A DNA stretch of 64,000 bases from Salinisphaera hydrothermalis C41B8 (GCF_000732535.1 NZ_APNK01000002.1:248001-312000), one strand, 5' to 3'; positions 53,974 through 63,363 are shown, counted from the first letter of the stretch. Notes: generated from the sequence alone by a model not told the origin. Program-made: numbers and translations.

Positions 53974-53999
53974 CGGCCCGGGTTGCGCAACCCGGGCCG
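53974..53999. repeat. Perfect 26-bp palindrome between peptidase and lrgA genes
   Basis: CGGCCCGGGTTGC followed by its exact complement GCAACCCGGGCCG with no spacer. No T-tract follows. Its place 23 bases before the lrgA start suggests an operator for a dimeric regulator or an RNA hairpin acting on the lrgAB transcript. Confidence 0.6.
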
Positions 54000-54021
54000 C
54001 CATCCACTCTCATCGAACGCC

Positions 54022-54381
54022 ATGATTGGATCGATCGCCGCCTTGCTGGTGCTGCAACTGATCGGCACCATTGTGATCCGTCTCACCGGCATTCCGCTGC
54101 CGGGGCCCGTAGTCGGCATGCTGTTGCTGTTCGTCTATCTGCTCTGGCGGGGCGCCACGCCGAAACCCTTCGAGCGCACGGCCCAGGGCCTGCTGCAGAA
54201 TCTGGCCCTGCTGTTCGTGCCCGCCGGCGTGGGCATCATCGCGCACCTGCACGCCGTGGCCGATCAATGGATCGCGCTATCAGTCACGATCGTGGCCAGC
54301 GCCACGATCACCCTGGTGGTGACCGCGGCCACACTGCATTGGTTGCTCAAGTGGCGGCGGCCCGACGGCGAGTGGGAATAG
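54022..54381 (+). CDS. lrgA: LrgA/CidA-family membrane protein
   Basis: A protein of 119 residues from the ATG at 54022, with four membrane helices: ALLVLQLIGTIVIRLTGIPLPGPVVGMLLLFVYLL contains the family motif, and LLQNLALLFVPAGVGIIAHL the second. CidA/LrgA proteins resemble phage holins and act with CidB/LrgB in control of cell lysis or export of small metabolites such as pyruvate. The next gene starts three bases after the stop. Confidence 0.92.
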   Translation: MIGSIAALLVLQLIGTIVIRLTGIPLPGPVVGMLLLFVYLLWRGATPKPFERTAQGLLQNLALLFVPAGVGIIAHLHAVADQWIALSVTIVASATITLVVTAATLHWLLKWRRPDGEWE

Positions 54382-54384
54382 ACC

Positions 54385-55104
54385 ATGTCGATCACACGGA
54401 TCTGGGTTTATCTCGCCGAGCAGCCACTGCTATGGCTGGCGCTCACGGTGGGTGTGTTCTGGCTGGCCAAGCAGTTTTATTTCGCGGTACGACAGTTTCC
54501 CCTGCTCAACCCCGTACTGGTTTCGGTGGCCGCCATCGTGGCCCTGCTGGCAGCGACCGGCACCCCGTACGACGAGTACTTCCAGGGCGCTCAGTTCGTG
54601 AATTTCCTGCTGGGCCCGGCGACCGTGGCGCTTGCCGTACCCCTGGCATCGCAAATCGATACGCTCAAGCGAGCCCTGCTGCCGTTGTCGATCGCACTCG
54701 CGGTCGGCTCGCTCACCGGCATTCTCTCGACGCTGGCGATCGGCTGGGCGCTGGGCATCGACGGCCAGATGCTGCTGTCGCTGTTACCACGCTCGATCAC
54801 CACGCCGATCGCCATGGGCGTGTCCGACCAGATCGGCGGCAGTCCGCAGCTCACCGCCGTGTTCGTGATCCTCACCGGCATTCTGGGCGCGGCATTCGGT
54901 TTGCCGCTGCTCGGCGCCCTGCGTCTGCGGGACCCGATCGCCGGCGGGTTTGCGCTCGGCGTGGCCTCGCACGGTATCGGCACCGCCCGCGCGTTCGAAT
55001 ATAACCAACAGGCCGGCGCCTTCTCGGGCCTGGCGATGGGACTCAACGGCACGCTGACGGCCATTCTGGTCCCGCTGATCGTTTGGTTGTTCGGCTTGTA
55101 CTAA
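54385..55104 (+). CDS. lrgB: LrgB/CidB-family membrane protein
   Basis: A protein of 239 residues with about seven membrane helices. Family landmarks are LLGPATVALAVPLASQIDTLK, LLPRSITTPIAMGVSDQIGGSPQLTAVFVILTG and GVASHGIGTARAFEYNQQAGAFSGLAMGLNG. It is the standard partner of LrgA and follows it in the same operon. LrgAB-type proteins are known as murein hydrolase regulators and, in several bacteria, as pyruvate or glycolate transporters. Confidence 0.93.
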   Translation: MSITRIWVYLAEQPLLWLALTVGVFWLAKQFYFAVRQFPLLNPVLVSVAAIVALLAATGTPYDEYFQGAQFVNFLLGPATVALAVPLASQIDTLKRALLPLSIALAVGSLTGILSTLAIGWALGIDGQMLLSLLPRSITTPIAMGVSDQIGGSPQLTAVFVILTGILGAAFGLPLLGALRLRDPIAGGFALGVASHGIGTARAFEYNQQAGAFSGLAMGLNGTLTAILVPLIVWLFGLY

Positions 55105-55176
55105 ACAGCGTTGGCGAAGGTTGTCTCGCCACGCACGCGTCCCTATGTTGAAAGCAATCATCAATCGAGCGATCTG

Positions 55177-55581
55177 ATGTCCGAAGACGATTTCGAGAGC
55201 TGGATGTGGGCCGAAGCGATGCGCCGCCAGGAACGCGCGGATCGTATTCAGCGGCAATTCTTCCGTCGCGTCGAGGCGCGACAGCGCAAGCAGTGGGAGC
55301 CGCCGGTCGACGTGTTCGAAACCAGCGAGGCGATCTACGTGATCGTTGCCCTGCCCGGTGTGTCCGATCGCAGCCTGACCGATCTCGAAGTCGCCGGCGA
55401 TACCCTCTACGTGGCCGGAAATCGCGGCGTGCCGACGCCCACCGGCGATGCCCTACTGCATCGTCTTGAGATTCCACACGGGCACTTCGAGCGCCGAGTC
55501 GTGCTGCCCTGGCCTCGACTCGTCATCACGGGCCACGAGCTGGCTGACGGATGTCTCTACCTGACGCTCGCCAAACGCTGA
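55177..55581 (+). CDS. Hsp20/alpha-crystallin family protein
   Basis: A protein of 134 residues from the ATG at 55177. After a hydrophilic helical N-terminus (WMWAEAMRRQERADRIQRQF), the alpha-crystallin domain is seen: PPVDVFETSEAIYVIVALPGVSDRSLTDLEVAGDTLYVAGNRG, then FERRVVLPWP and GCLYLTLAKR. The C-terminal I-x-I extension is missing, so it may form smaller oligomers than typical small heat-shock proteins. It ends four bases before lon, which suggests a joint proteostasis operon. Confidence 0.88.
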   Translation: MSEDDFESWMWAEAMRRQERADRIQRQFFRRVEARQRKQWEPPVDVFETSEAIYVIVALPGVSDRSLTDLEVAGDTLYVAGNRGVPTPTGDALLHRLEIPHGHFERRVVLPWPRLVITGHELADGCLYLTLAKR

Positions 55582-55585
55582 AATC

Positions 55586-57994
55586 ATGAGCGAACACGAC
55601 AATAACGACAGCCCCGAGACCGTGGAAGGGCCGAGCACGACGCTGGTCTACAACCGGACCGAATCGCCGCGCCCGGACACGCTGGCCATTCTGCCGATGA
55701 GCGAGACCGTGCTCTTTCCGGAGCTGGTCATGCCGATCGTGCTCGATCGCAAACCGGCCATCAATGCGGCCCAGCGTGCGATGCGCGCGGATCAACCGGT
55801 CGGCCTGCTGCTGGGCGACCCGGACGGCAACGCCAACGACCTGCCCGGCAGCCTGCACAAGATCGGCACCGCCGCCAACATCCTGCGGTATGTCACCGGC
55901 AATGACGGCCAGCATCATCTGGTGTGTCAGGGTATTTCGCGCTTTCGCGTACGCGAGTTCATCGAGGACGACAACGGCGGCCTGGCCGCCAAGGTCACCT
56001 GGATCGACGAGCCGGAAGCCGAGGGCGACAAGCAGGTCGATGCGCGCATGACCAACCTGCGCAATCGGGCGCTGGAAGCCATCCAGCTGATGGACCGCCC
56101 GTCGCAGGAGCTGGCCAACGCCATCCAGTCGATCGAGTCCGCGTCGCTGCTGGCCGATGCCACGGCCGGTTATCTGGGCCTCAAGCCCAAGGAAAAACAG
56201 CGTATTCTGGAAACGATCGACATCGAATCGCGGCTCGAGCTGGTGCAGTCCTTCATGGACTACCGGCTGGAAGTCATGCGCTTGTCGAACGACATCAACC
56301 AGCAGACGCAGCAGCGCATGTCCGAGCATCAGCGCAAGGCCATGCTGCGCGAACAGATGCGCTCGATCCAGCGCGAGCTCGGTGAGGACGAATCCGTCGC
56401 CGAGGAAGCCGAACGCCTGCGCGAAGCGCTGGACAAGGCGCATTTGCCCGAGGAAGCAGCCGAGCAGACCGAGCGCGAGCTCAAGCGCCTCGAGCGGATG
56501 AACGAATCCTCCGCCGAATACTCCATGGTGCGGACCTATCTCGAACTGATGGCCGAGCTGCCGTGGGACAAACTGTCGAAGGACGCGATCGATATCGCCG
56601 AGTCGCGCGAGATCCTCGATGAGGACCACTACGGCCTGGACAAGATCAAACGCCGCATCCTCGAGCATCTGGCGGTGCACAAGCTCAATCCGGACGGCAA
56701 GGCGCCGATCCTGTGCTTCGTTGGTCCCCCCGGCGTGGGCAAGACCTCGCTCGGGCGCTCGATCGCACGGGCGATGAATCGCGAGTTCGTGCGGGCCGCG
56801 CTCGGCGGCGTACACGACGAATCGGAGATCCGCGGCCATCGCCGGACTTATGTCGGCGCCATGCCCGGCTCGATCATCAGCCAGATCCGCAAGGCCGGCA
56901 CGCGCAATCCGGTGTTCATGCTCGACGAGGTCGACAAGCTCGGCGCGTCGGCCCACGGTGATCCCGCCTCGGCCCTGCTGGAAGTGCTCGATCCGTCGCA
57001 GAACGACTCGTTCAACGATCATTACCTCGGCACGCCGTTCGACTTGTCGAAGGTCATGTTCATCGCCACCGCGAACGTGCTCGACACCATTCCCGGGCCG
57101 CTGCGCGATCGCATGGAAGTGATCGAAGTGCCGGGCTATACGCGCGAGGAAAAGAAACAGATCGCCAAGCGCTATCTGATCGATCGCCAGCTCAAGCAGG
57201 CCGGGCTGACGCGAGAACAGTGCGATATTTCCGACGACGCCCTCGACGCGCTCATTTCCGGCTATACCCGCGAAGCCGGGCTGCGCAACCTCGAGCGCGA
57301 GATCGGCGCCATCGCCCGGCATGCCGCGGTCCAGGTCGCCGAGGGCAAGCCGGGCCCGGGCACGATCGGCCCGGACGACCTGCACGACATCATCGGCCCG
57401 CGCCGGGTCGACGACGAAGTCGCCCTGCGCACCGGCGTGGCCGGAGTCGCGACGGGCCTGGCCTGGACGCCGGCCGGCGGCGACATCCTGTTCGTCGAAG
57501 CCTCCCGCGCACCGGGCAACGGCAAGCTCACCATCACCGGCCAGCTCGGCGATGTGATGCGCGAATCGGCCCAGGCAGCGTTGTCATTGGTCAAGGCCCG
57601 TGCGGACGCGCTGGGCATCGACCAGGAACGACTCGACAAATCCGATCTGCATATCCACGTGCCGGCGGGCGCGATCAAGAAGGACGGCCCGAGTGCCGGT
57701 GTGGCGCTGTACACCGCCCTTGTGTCGCTGCTGACCGATCGTAATGTGCGCGCCGATGTGGCCATGACCGGCGAGATCAGCCTGCGCGGTCAGGTGCTGC
57801 CGATCGGCGGCGTGAAGGAAAAAACGCTGGCCGCTCATCAGGCCGGCATCAAGACCGTCATGCTGCCCGAGCGCAACCGCAAGGATGAGGACGATATTCC
57901 GGAGAACGTTCGCGAAGCGCTCGATATCCGCTATATCTCCGACGTCGAGCAGGCGATCGAGATCGCGCTGGAAGACGAGCCAGTCGCGGCCTGA
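55586..57994 (+). CDS. lon: ATP-dependent Lon protease
   Basis: A protein of 802 residues, the cytoplasmic AAA+ serine protease that degrades misfolded and regulatory proteins. The N-terminal LON domain (LAILPMSETVLFPELVMPIVLDR) is followed by the coiled helical region. The AAA module has Walker A GPPGVGKTSLGRSI, Walker B FMLDEVDKL and sensor motifs, and the protease domain has catalytic Ser in KDGPSAGVALY and Lys in GGVKEKTLAAHQAG. The length fits LonA. It is preceded by the Hsp20 gene in the same unit. No HtpG or HU gene is adjacent. Confidence 0.96.
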   Translation: MSEHDNNDSPETVEGPSTTLVYNRTESPRPDTLAILPMSETVLFPELVMPIVLDRKPAINAAQRAMRADQPVGLLLGDPDGNANDLPGSLHKIGTAANILRYVTGNDGQHHLVCQGISRFRVREFIEDDNGGLAAKVTWIDEPEAEGDKQVDARMTNLRNRALEAIQLMDRPSQELANAIQSIESASLLADATAGYLGLKPKEKQRILETIDIESRLELVQSFMDYRLEVMRLSNDINQQTQQRMSEHQRKAMLREQMRSIQRELGEDESVAEEAERLREALDKAHLPEEAAEQTERELKRLERMNESSAEYSMVRTYLELMAELPWDKLSKDAIDIAESREILDEDHYGLDKIKRRILEHLAVHKLNPDGKAPILCFVGPPGVGKTSLGRSIARAMNREFVRAALGGVHDESEIRGHRRTYVGAMPGSIISQIRKAGTRNPVFMLDEVDKLGASAHGDPASALLEVLDPSQNDSFNDHYLGTPFDLSKVMFIATANVLDTIPGPLRDRMEVIEVPGYTREEKKQIAKRYLIDRQLKQAGLTREQCDISDDALDALISGYTREAGLRNLEREIGAIARHAAVQVAEGKPGPGTIGPDDLHDIIGPRRVDDEVALRTGVAGVATGLAWTPAGGDILFVEASRAPGNGKLTITGQLGDVMRESAQAALSLVKARADALGIDQERLDKSDLHIHVPAGAIKKDGPSAGVALYTALVSLLTDRNVRADVAMTGEISLRGQVLPIGGVKEKTLAAHQAGIKTVMLPERNRKDEDDIPENVREALDIRYISDVEQAIEIALEDEPVAA

Positions 57995-58005
57995 TTGCAA
58001 CCCGT

Positions 58006-58028
58006 CCGGCGGCGCTCAGCGCCGCCGG
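58006..58028. terminator. Candidate hairpin between convergent lon and polysaccharide deacetylase genes
   Basis: An 11-bp stem CCGGCGGCGCT / AGCGCCGCCGG around a single C. It lies 12 bases after the lon stop and overlaps the last codons of the opposing gene. The following TTATGG is a poor U-tract, so it may only pause or partially terminate transcription. Confidence 0.4.
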
Positions 58029-58759
58029 TTATGGCGCCAACGCGTCTTGTAGGCATAACGCAGCCGCCCGTCCTTGTACGAAATACCCTCGCGTGGGATT
58101 TCGTACGCATTCGCGGCACGCTCGGCGCGGTCGCGGATGCAGGTCAGCGCACTGGCAAAGCCGGCGGCCGCTACGCGGTCGCGAACATCCGCGTCGTAAT
58201 CGCCATACGGATAAGCAAAATGCTTCACGGGACGCCCGAGTGCGTCCTGCAGCCGGTTGCGGGCATCGGCGATCTCGGCGTCGCGTTTGGCTGGCGGCAA
58301 TCGGCTCAACCGCGGATGGGTCGCCGAATGGGCGCCGATATCGAGCCCGTCATCGGCGAGCGCGCGCAGCGTCGCGGCGTCCATCAAACGATCATCGCCA
58401 GCGCTGGGTGACGTCAGCCAGTCCGCACGGGCGCCGAGCCGATCGGCGACCGCGAACATCGTGGCGGGAAATCCGTGCGCGCGAAGCACCGGCCAGGCAT
58501 ATTCGCGAAAATCCTCGAAGCCGTCGTCGAAGGTCAGCACCACCGACGGTGCCCCCAGCGGCGCCTGACCCGTGATCGCGGCCAGCGCGCGGTCGAGCGA
58601 GACCACGGTCAGCGGCGACCGCGCCAGATACGCCATCTGACGCGCGAATGCGTCCGCATGACAATACAAGCCGAGCTGGCGCGCTGGGCGCGCGAACCGC
58701 CCGACGTGGTGGTAAAGCAGCACGCGAAGTGGCTCGCCGCGCCTCGAACCCCGCCTCAT
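58016..58759 (-). CDS. Polysaccharide deacetylase family protein
   Basis: A protein of 247 residues from the ATG at 58759, which overlaps the upstream glycosyltransferase stop by four bases. NodB-fold motifs are clear: LRVLLYHHVG, motif 1 VVLTFDDGFEDF (Asp-Asp), motif 2 IGAHSATHPRLSRL (HxxxH metal ligands) and FAYPYGDYDADVR. No signal peptide is seen, so it may act in the cytoplasm or be exported in an unusual way. Paired with a GT2 glycosyltransferase, it probably modifies a surface glycan or glycolipid by removing N-acetyl groups. The substrate is unknown. Confidence 0.87.
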   Translation of the reverse strand: MRRGSRRGEPLRVLLYHHVGRFARPARQLGLYCHADAFARQMAYLARSPLTVVSLDRALAAITGQAPLGAPSVVLTFDDGFEDFREYAWPVLRAHGFPATMFAVADRLGARADWLTSPSAGDDRLMDAATLRALADDGLDIGAHSATHPRLSRLPPAKRDAEIADARNRLQDALGRPVKHFAYPYGDYDADVRDRVAAAGFASALTCIRDRAERAANAYEIPREGISYKDGRLRYAYKTRWRHNRRR

Positions 58760-59823
58760 TGCGAACCTGTCGAGTGGCGGCGATAGCCGAGCGGGCCTCG
58801 CGGTTCCCCACGTTTCAGCACGCGCCGTTGCAGTGCGCTGGCGACAAACCGCATGGGCGCACCGCGTGACCAGCGTGCCACGGCACGAGGCGAGCGGCTC
58901 CGCAGGGCACTGAACCCGATCTGGCACCAGCCCCACCCAAGTACGGCACGAAAAGCCGCGTCCGGATAGCAGCGTTCGCGCGCGTTGGCCGCGGCCAGAC
59001 GCATCAGCCAGTCCTCGGCCCAGGCGAGCGTATCCCGCGAGAGCTCATCACCGCGCTTGCCCGGGCGCCAGAGCAGTCGATGCCCTTCCAGATCTTCATC
59101 GCAATAGCGCAGACCGAGGCGATCGAGTTGCCGCGCGAATATACGACGCTGGCATGCGATCACGCCATCGTGCTCACTACGCGTGGTACTGCGGGTATGG
59201 CGACGACAGCGCACCAGCGCACGCGGCTGGCTCGCCAGCCGGTGATGGGTCGCGATACGCGTCCAGAGCTCGTAGTCCGAGCTGAGACGAAAAGACTCGT
59301 CGTAACGGTACTCGGCGAGAATCGCCGCGCGTGCCGTCACCGACGGCTGTTGCAGGCTGCTTTTGTAGATCAGCTGAGCGCTCGCATCACGCCAGTCGGT
59401 GGGCCGACGGGTGACGCCGGGTCGTGCGCGACCCTCGGCATCCATCCAACGCGCCCAGGAGCCCACGGCCGCATGGTCGGGATGGGCGTCGAGAAACGCG
59501 ACCTGGCATGACAACCGCGACGGATAGGCCCGATCGTCGCCATCCAGCGAGGCAATGAACTCGCCCCGCGCCGCGTCGATGCCGCGGTTACGCGCCCCGG
59601 CAATACCGCGCTGCGTGTCGTTACGCAGATAGCGCACCCGCGGGTCGCGATAGCGCGCCACGTGATCGGCGGTATCGTCCGTCGACGCGTCGTCGACCAC
59701 GAGTAGCTCGAAATCGGCATAGTCCTGCGCCAGAACGCTCTGAATGGCGTCATCGAGATAACGCGCGCTGTTATAGGTCGGAATTACCACGCTCACACGC
59801 GGCGCGGATCGCACCGTGGTCAT
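58756..59823 (-). CDS. Family 2 glycosyltransferase
   Basis: A protein of 355 residues. The GT-A fold begins with VSVVIPTYNSARYLDDAIQSVLAQDYADFELLVVDDAS. It has the metal-binding DXD-like SLDGDDRAYPSRL and a downstream acceptor region with SFRLSSDYELWTRIA (the ED/W motif). No membrane helix is evident; the Arg-rich C-terminus may contact the membrane. GGAGGG precedes the ATG. It forms a two-gene unit with the deacetylase. A 113-base AT-rich leader (59824-59936) upstream probably holds the promoter. Confidence 0.9.
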   Translation of the reverse strand: MTTVRSAPRVSVVIPTYNSARYLDDAIQSVLAQDYADFELLVVDDASTDDTADHVARYRDPRVRYLRNDTQRGIAGARNRGIDAARGEFIASLDGDDRAYPSRLSCQVAFLDAHPDHAAVGSWARWMDAEGRARPGVTRRPTDWRDASAQLIYKSSLQQPSVTARAAILAEYRYDESFRLSSDYELWTRIATHHRLASQPRALVRCRRHTRSTTRSEHDGVIACQRRIFARQLDRLGLRYCDEDLEGHRLLWRPGKRGDELSRDTLAWAEDWLMRLAAANARERCYPDAAFRAVLGWGWCQIGFSALRSRSPRAVARWSRGAPMRFVASALQRRVLKRGEPRGPLGYRRHSTGSQ

Positions 59824-59936
59824 TGTTGCCCTCCGCTATCAGGACAAATCACCGGCGAAAACCTGCGCAATGCATCGATCTTAATGTCGATTCAATAAAA
59901 AATTAATATTCCATTGCCCAACATATAAGTGCCGGT

Positions 59937-61463
59937 TCATTCGGCCGGCCGCGCGAACCAGATCAGCGCCGTCAGACCGATGAACAGCCACCCGGCAAGC
60001 CAATAGGCATCGTTCAATCCTAAAAGTGCCGACTGGTGGCTGATGGTGGCCGAAAGCTCGGCCATCGCCTGTTCGTGCGACAGGCCAGCCTGTCGAGCCT
60101 GAGCCCACCAGCGCTCGACATTGGGCCCATGGGCGGCGAGCTGACTGGTGAGATGGTGATCGTGCAGATCGAGCCGGCGATCCCATACCGTCTGCGACAA
60201 CGACGTGCCGAACGACATCGCTAACAGCCGCATGAAATTGAACAGCCCGGATGCGGCGGCCACCCGGTCCGGGGGCAACCCGGCAGTCGACAGGGTCAAC
60301 AACGGGATCAGAAAACAGGCCGAGCCGACGCCCCAGGGCAAGCGCGTCAGAAACAAGCGCTCGAACGTGATCTGCGGGTTGGCATCGGCTTTGGCGAACG
60401 ACAGCACCGCGAACAACAGGAAACCGAAGGTCACCAGCAGCCGCGGATCGAAGCGATCGGTCAGCCGCCCGGCGATCGGCGAAAAGAGCACCGCCCCGAT
60501 GCCGAGCGACGCCGTGGTGATGCCGGCCCAGGTCGCGGTATAGCCGAAGTCGTTCTGCAGCCAGAGCGGCAACACCACGATACCGCCGAAATACGCCATA
60601 TAGCCGAAGGTGATCGCGATGGTGGCGACCAGAAAATTGCGCCGCGCGAACAACGCAAGATCGACGACCGGATGCTCGTCCGTCAGCTCCCAGACCAGCA
60701 GGAACGCGAAGGCGACCAGGGCCACAAGCCCGCAGCCGACGATAAACGGCGAGGAGAACCAGGCATCGTCGTTGCCCTGATCGAACAGGGTCTGGAGCGC
60801 CACGACACCGGTGGCGAGCAGCGCCAGACCGACCAGATCAATCGGCGTGCGATCGTGGCCCCGGGCCGGCATCCGATCGCGCAGCAACAGCCAGGTTACA
60901 AGCGCAGCAACCACACCGATGGGCACGTTGAGATTGAAGATCCAGGGCCAGTGGTAGTTATCGGTGATCCAGCCACCCAGAATCGGCCCGAGCACCGGCC
61001 CCACGACGATCATCATGGCCCAGATGCCGTTGGCGAAGCCGTGCCGATGGCGCGGGAAATTGGCCAACAGCAACGATTGCGACAGCGGCATCACCGGGCC
61101 GGCCGCCATGCCTTGCAAGGCGCGCGCGGCGACCAGGACGGGAAAGCTCCAGGCCAGGCCGCAGAGCAACGAAAACGCCGTGAACGCGAGCGTCGACCAC
61201 ACGAACAAGCGCAATTCGCCCACGCGGCGCGCCATCCATCCGGTAATCGGCAGCAGAATGGCCCGGGCCGCCGCAAACGACGTGATGATCCATGTACCGT
61301 GCTGCGACGACACGCCCAGATCGCCCGAAATATTGGGCACCGAAACGTTCGCGATGGACACGTCGAGCGCGTTCATGAAGACCGCCAGCGACAGCGCGAT
61401 CGTCAGCGCGACGAGCTGGCCCGGCGGGAGCGATTCGGATGCAGCAGACGAGGCGCGGCTCAT
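59937..61463 (-). CDS. DHA2-family (EmrB/QacA) MFS exporter
   Basis: A protein of 508 residues with about fourteen membrane helices. The first helix carries FMNALDVSIANVSVPNISGDLGVS, the DHA2 signature. Then come GWMARRVGELRLF (MFS motif A), RALQGMAAGPVMPLSQSLL (motif B) and GPVLGPILGGWITDNYHWPWIFNLNVPIG (antiporter motif C). It is the EmrB half of an Emr-type drug pump, yet no EmrA membrane-fusion gene is next to it. It may act alone or with a partner elsewhere. The drug or metabolite exported is unknown. Confidence 0.92.
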   Translation of the reverse strand: MSRASSAASESLPPGQLVALTIALSLAVFMNALDVSIANVSVPNISGDLGVSSQHGTWIITSFAAARAILLPITGWMARRVGELRLFVWSTLAFTAFSLLCGLAWSFPVLVAARALQGMAAGPVMPLSQSLLLANFPRHRHGFANGIWAMMIVVGPVLGPILGGWITDNYHWPWIFNLNVPIGVVAALVTWLLLRDRMPARGHDRTPIDLVGLALLATGVVALQTLFDQGNDDAWFSSPFIVGCGLVALVAFAFLLVWELTDEHPVVDLALFARRNFLVATIAITFGYMAYFGGIVVLPLWLQNDFGYTATWAGITTASLGIGAVLFSPIAGRLTDRFDPRLLVTFGFLLFAVLSFAKADANPQITFERLFLTRLPWGVGSACFLIPLLTLSTAGLPPDRVAAASGLFNFMRLLAMSFGTSLSQTVWDRRLDLHDHHLTSQLAAHGPNVERWWAQARQAGLSHEQAMAELSATISHQSALLGLNDAYWLAGWLFIGLTALIWFARPAE

Positions 61464-61560
61464 CGGGCGGTCGAAGCTTCCGGCGGCAGAATAAACCGCT
61501 GCATCTTACACTAATCGAGTCCCATGCTCGCCTTGGCGCGACACGGACCGGCCGAGGAAA

Positions 61561-62136
61561 TCAGGATTCGGTGTCGATCAACTCGCGCACGCGATCCGCC
61601 ACGGCAAACACATGGTCGTCGTGGGCATCATGCGCGCGCAGCGCATCGGCCAGGCCGAGCGCGTAGTCTCGATTGGGCCCGCTCGGCCCGGTCGAGGCCG
61701 CGATCTGGCGGGCGATGGCGTCGATCGAGGCCTCGCCCAGCCAGGCGGCGTTGTCGGGTGTCGCGATATACACTAGCCCTTTTTCGACGTTGCCGTCGGC
61801 AAACGTCATCGGCTGGGCAAACCGCAGGTAACCGTTCTTCTCGCGATGATCGAGATACTCGAAATGCGCCGGCGTGATGCGATAGGCCATGCCGAAGCAG
61901 GTCTCGCCCGGCGCTTCGACCAGCGTTACCACGCGGCCCGGGGCGTCCGGCGTGCCGCGGTGATCATGCGAGCCCTGCCAGAACCGGCGCACCCAGCTCT
62001 CGATGGTCGCCGGCCGGCGTTCGTCGTACTCGAACCCGGCCTTGTAGATCAGCGAGCCATAGCCGAACAGCCACAGCTCATCGTGATCGGCAAACGTGCC
62101 CGCGCGGCGGTTCGCTTCGATGGTGTCGTACGACAT
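61561..62136 (-). CDS. chaC: ChaC-type gamma-glutamylcyclotransferase
   Basis: A protein of 191 residues. The GGCT fold begins with LWLFGYGSLIYKAGFEYDERRPA (the substrate-binding GYGSLI loop), and the general-acid Glu sits in LDHREKNGYLR. RRFWQGSHDHRGTPDAPGRVVTLV is typical of ChaC. These enzymes split glutathione or gamma-glutamyl peptides to 5-oxoproline. The length matches bacterial ChaC. The gene follows rdgC by ten bases on the same strand. Confidence 0.92.
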   Translation of the reverse strand: MSYDTIEANRRAGTFADHDELWLFGYGSLIYKAGFEYDERRPATIESWVRRFWQGSHDHRGTPDAPGRVVTLVEAPGETCFGMAYRITPAHFEYLDHREKNGYLRFAQPMTFADGNVEKGLVYIATPDNAAWLGEASIDAIARQIAASTGPSGPNRDYALGLADALRAHDAHDDHVFAVADRVRELIDTES

Positions 62137-62146
62137 CGCGTGCGCG

Positions 62147-63070
62147 TTACGCCGCAGCCTCGGCGGCCTGGCCCGCCACGCCGAAATGCGTGTACAGCCG
62201 GTCCAGAATGCCGCGCAGTGCTTCGCCCTGCAGGGCCATGCGGGCGGTCAGCTCGGCCACGGCGTCGTCGGCATCGAGCGAATCCAGATCGTCCTGGATC
62301 AGGTCCAGCGCCCGAATACGCTTGAGATCGAGCTGGTCATCCAGATCGAACTCGATGGCATCGTCGACCGCTACGTTGAGCTTGGTGGCCTGCATGCCGC
62401 CGGCCAGATGGGCCCGGATCTCTTCGGCCTGCAGATCCATGGCGTTGACGCGCACGCTGGATTTCACCTCATCCGTGGACTCCAGCAGGCAGCGATCACC
62501 GCATTCGAAGCCATTGGGCAACGCGTTTTCGTCGCTGACCCAGCGCGAGAGTTCCTCGGCCGGGTTCATGCGCGGCTCGGGGCGCGTCACCGGCAGCGTG
62601 CCCAGCGCTTCGCGCAGCGCGGTCACCACCGTCTCGGCGCGGGTTTCGGAGCTGGCGTCCACCCACACGCGGCTGGCGCGCAGATCGATGACACAAGTCG
62701 TGCGCTTGGAGCGGGTGAAGGCACGCGGCAACAGCTCGAAATGCGCCTGATCGCGGATATCTGCTTTCTCGCGCCGGCCGACGCTGCGGCCCTCATTGGC
62801 CTGAATACGCTCGATGCGCTCTTCGACCTCTTCGGTCAACACCGGACCGGGCAAAACGCGGCTGATTTCCTGGTAGACGCAAATCGCCAGGCCATCGACA
62901 ACATGCGTCATCGCGTGTTCGCCCTTGATCGGCGGCACGAAACCGCCCACGGATACAGTCTGCTCACCGCACTCGGGGCACAGCGCCTCGCCCAGCGCGT
63001 TCTCGAGTTCGGCCGCGCTCCACGGGAAAGTGTCGGTACCCAGAAAAACGCACAGATTACGTAGCCACAT
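62147..63070 (-). CDS. rdgC: Recombination-associated protein RdgC
   Basis: A protein of 307 residues that binds double-stranded DNA as a ring-shaped dimer and limits RecA activity. The start MWLRNLCVFLGTDTFPWSAAELENAL and the segments VGGFVPPIKG, ICVYQEISRVLPGPVLTEEVEERIERIQ and NPAEELSRWVSDENALPNGFECGDRCLLES are specific to RdgC. GAGG lies ten bases before the ATG. It is confined to beta- and gammaproteobacteria, which supports the taxonomic reading of the window. Confidence 0.96.
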   Translation of the reverse strand: MWLRNLCVFLGTDTFPWSAAELENALGEALCPECGEQTVSVGGFVPPIKGEHAMTHVVDGLAICVYQEISRVLPGPVLTEEVEERIERIQANEGRSVGRREKADIRDQAHFELLPRAFTRSKRTTCVIDLRASRVWVDASSETRAETVVTALREALGTLPVTRPEPRMNPAEELSRWVSDENALPNGFECGDRCLLESTDEVKSSVRVNAMDLQAEEIRAHLAGGMQATKLNVAVDDAIEFDLDDQLDLKRIRALDLIQDDLDSLDADDAVAELTARMALQGEALRGILDRLYTHFGVAGQAAEAAA

Positions 63071-63363
63071 AGGATGTTGCCCTCGGGAAAATCATGACGA
63101 CGCGGCGCGCCGTGTGCGCGCGTGCGCCCGAAATCGAGGCGCACAATACGCGGGCATGGCGCCGGCCTCAAGCGCCGCTTGTCGGGTCGCCCGAGCATGC
63201 AGCCTTGGCTCGAATCCCGGATCCCGGGCCCCCGCTCGCGCCCGCGACGAGCGCGCGGGCGGTACGCTCGGCATTAATAAAAAAAGCCGGCTGTGGCACT
63301 ATCGCGCTGCATCACGCCCGGCCACGCTCCGGGAATTCGTATCGGTTTTTCCGGGTTTGTGCC

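Noticed and set aside
55526-57385. Open frame of 619 codons antisense to lon
   Set aside because: The Lon reading is unambiguous over the same bases; the antisense product matches no family I recognise.
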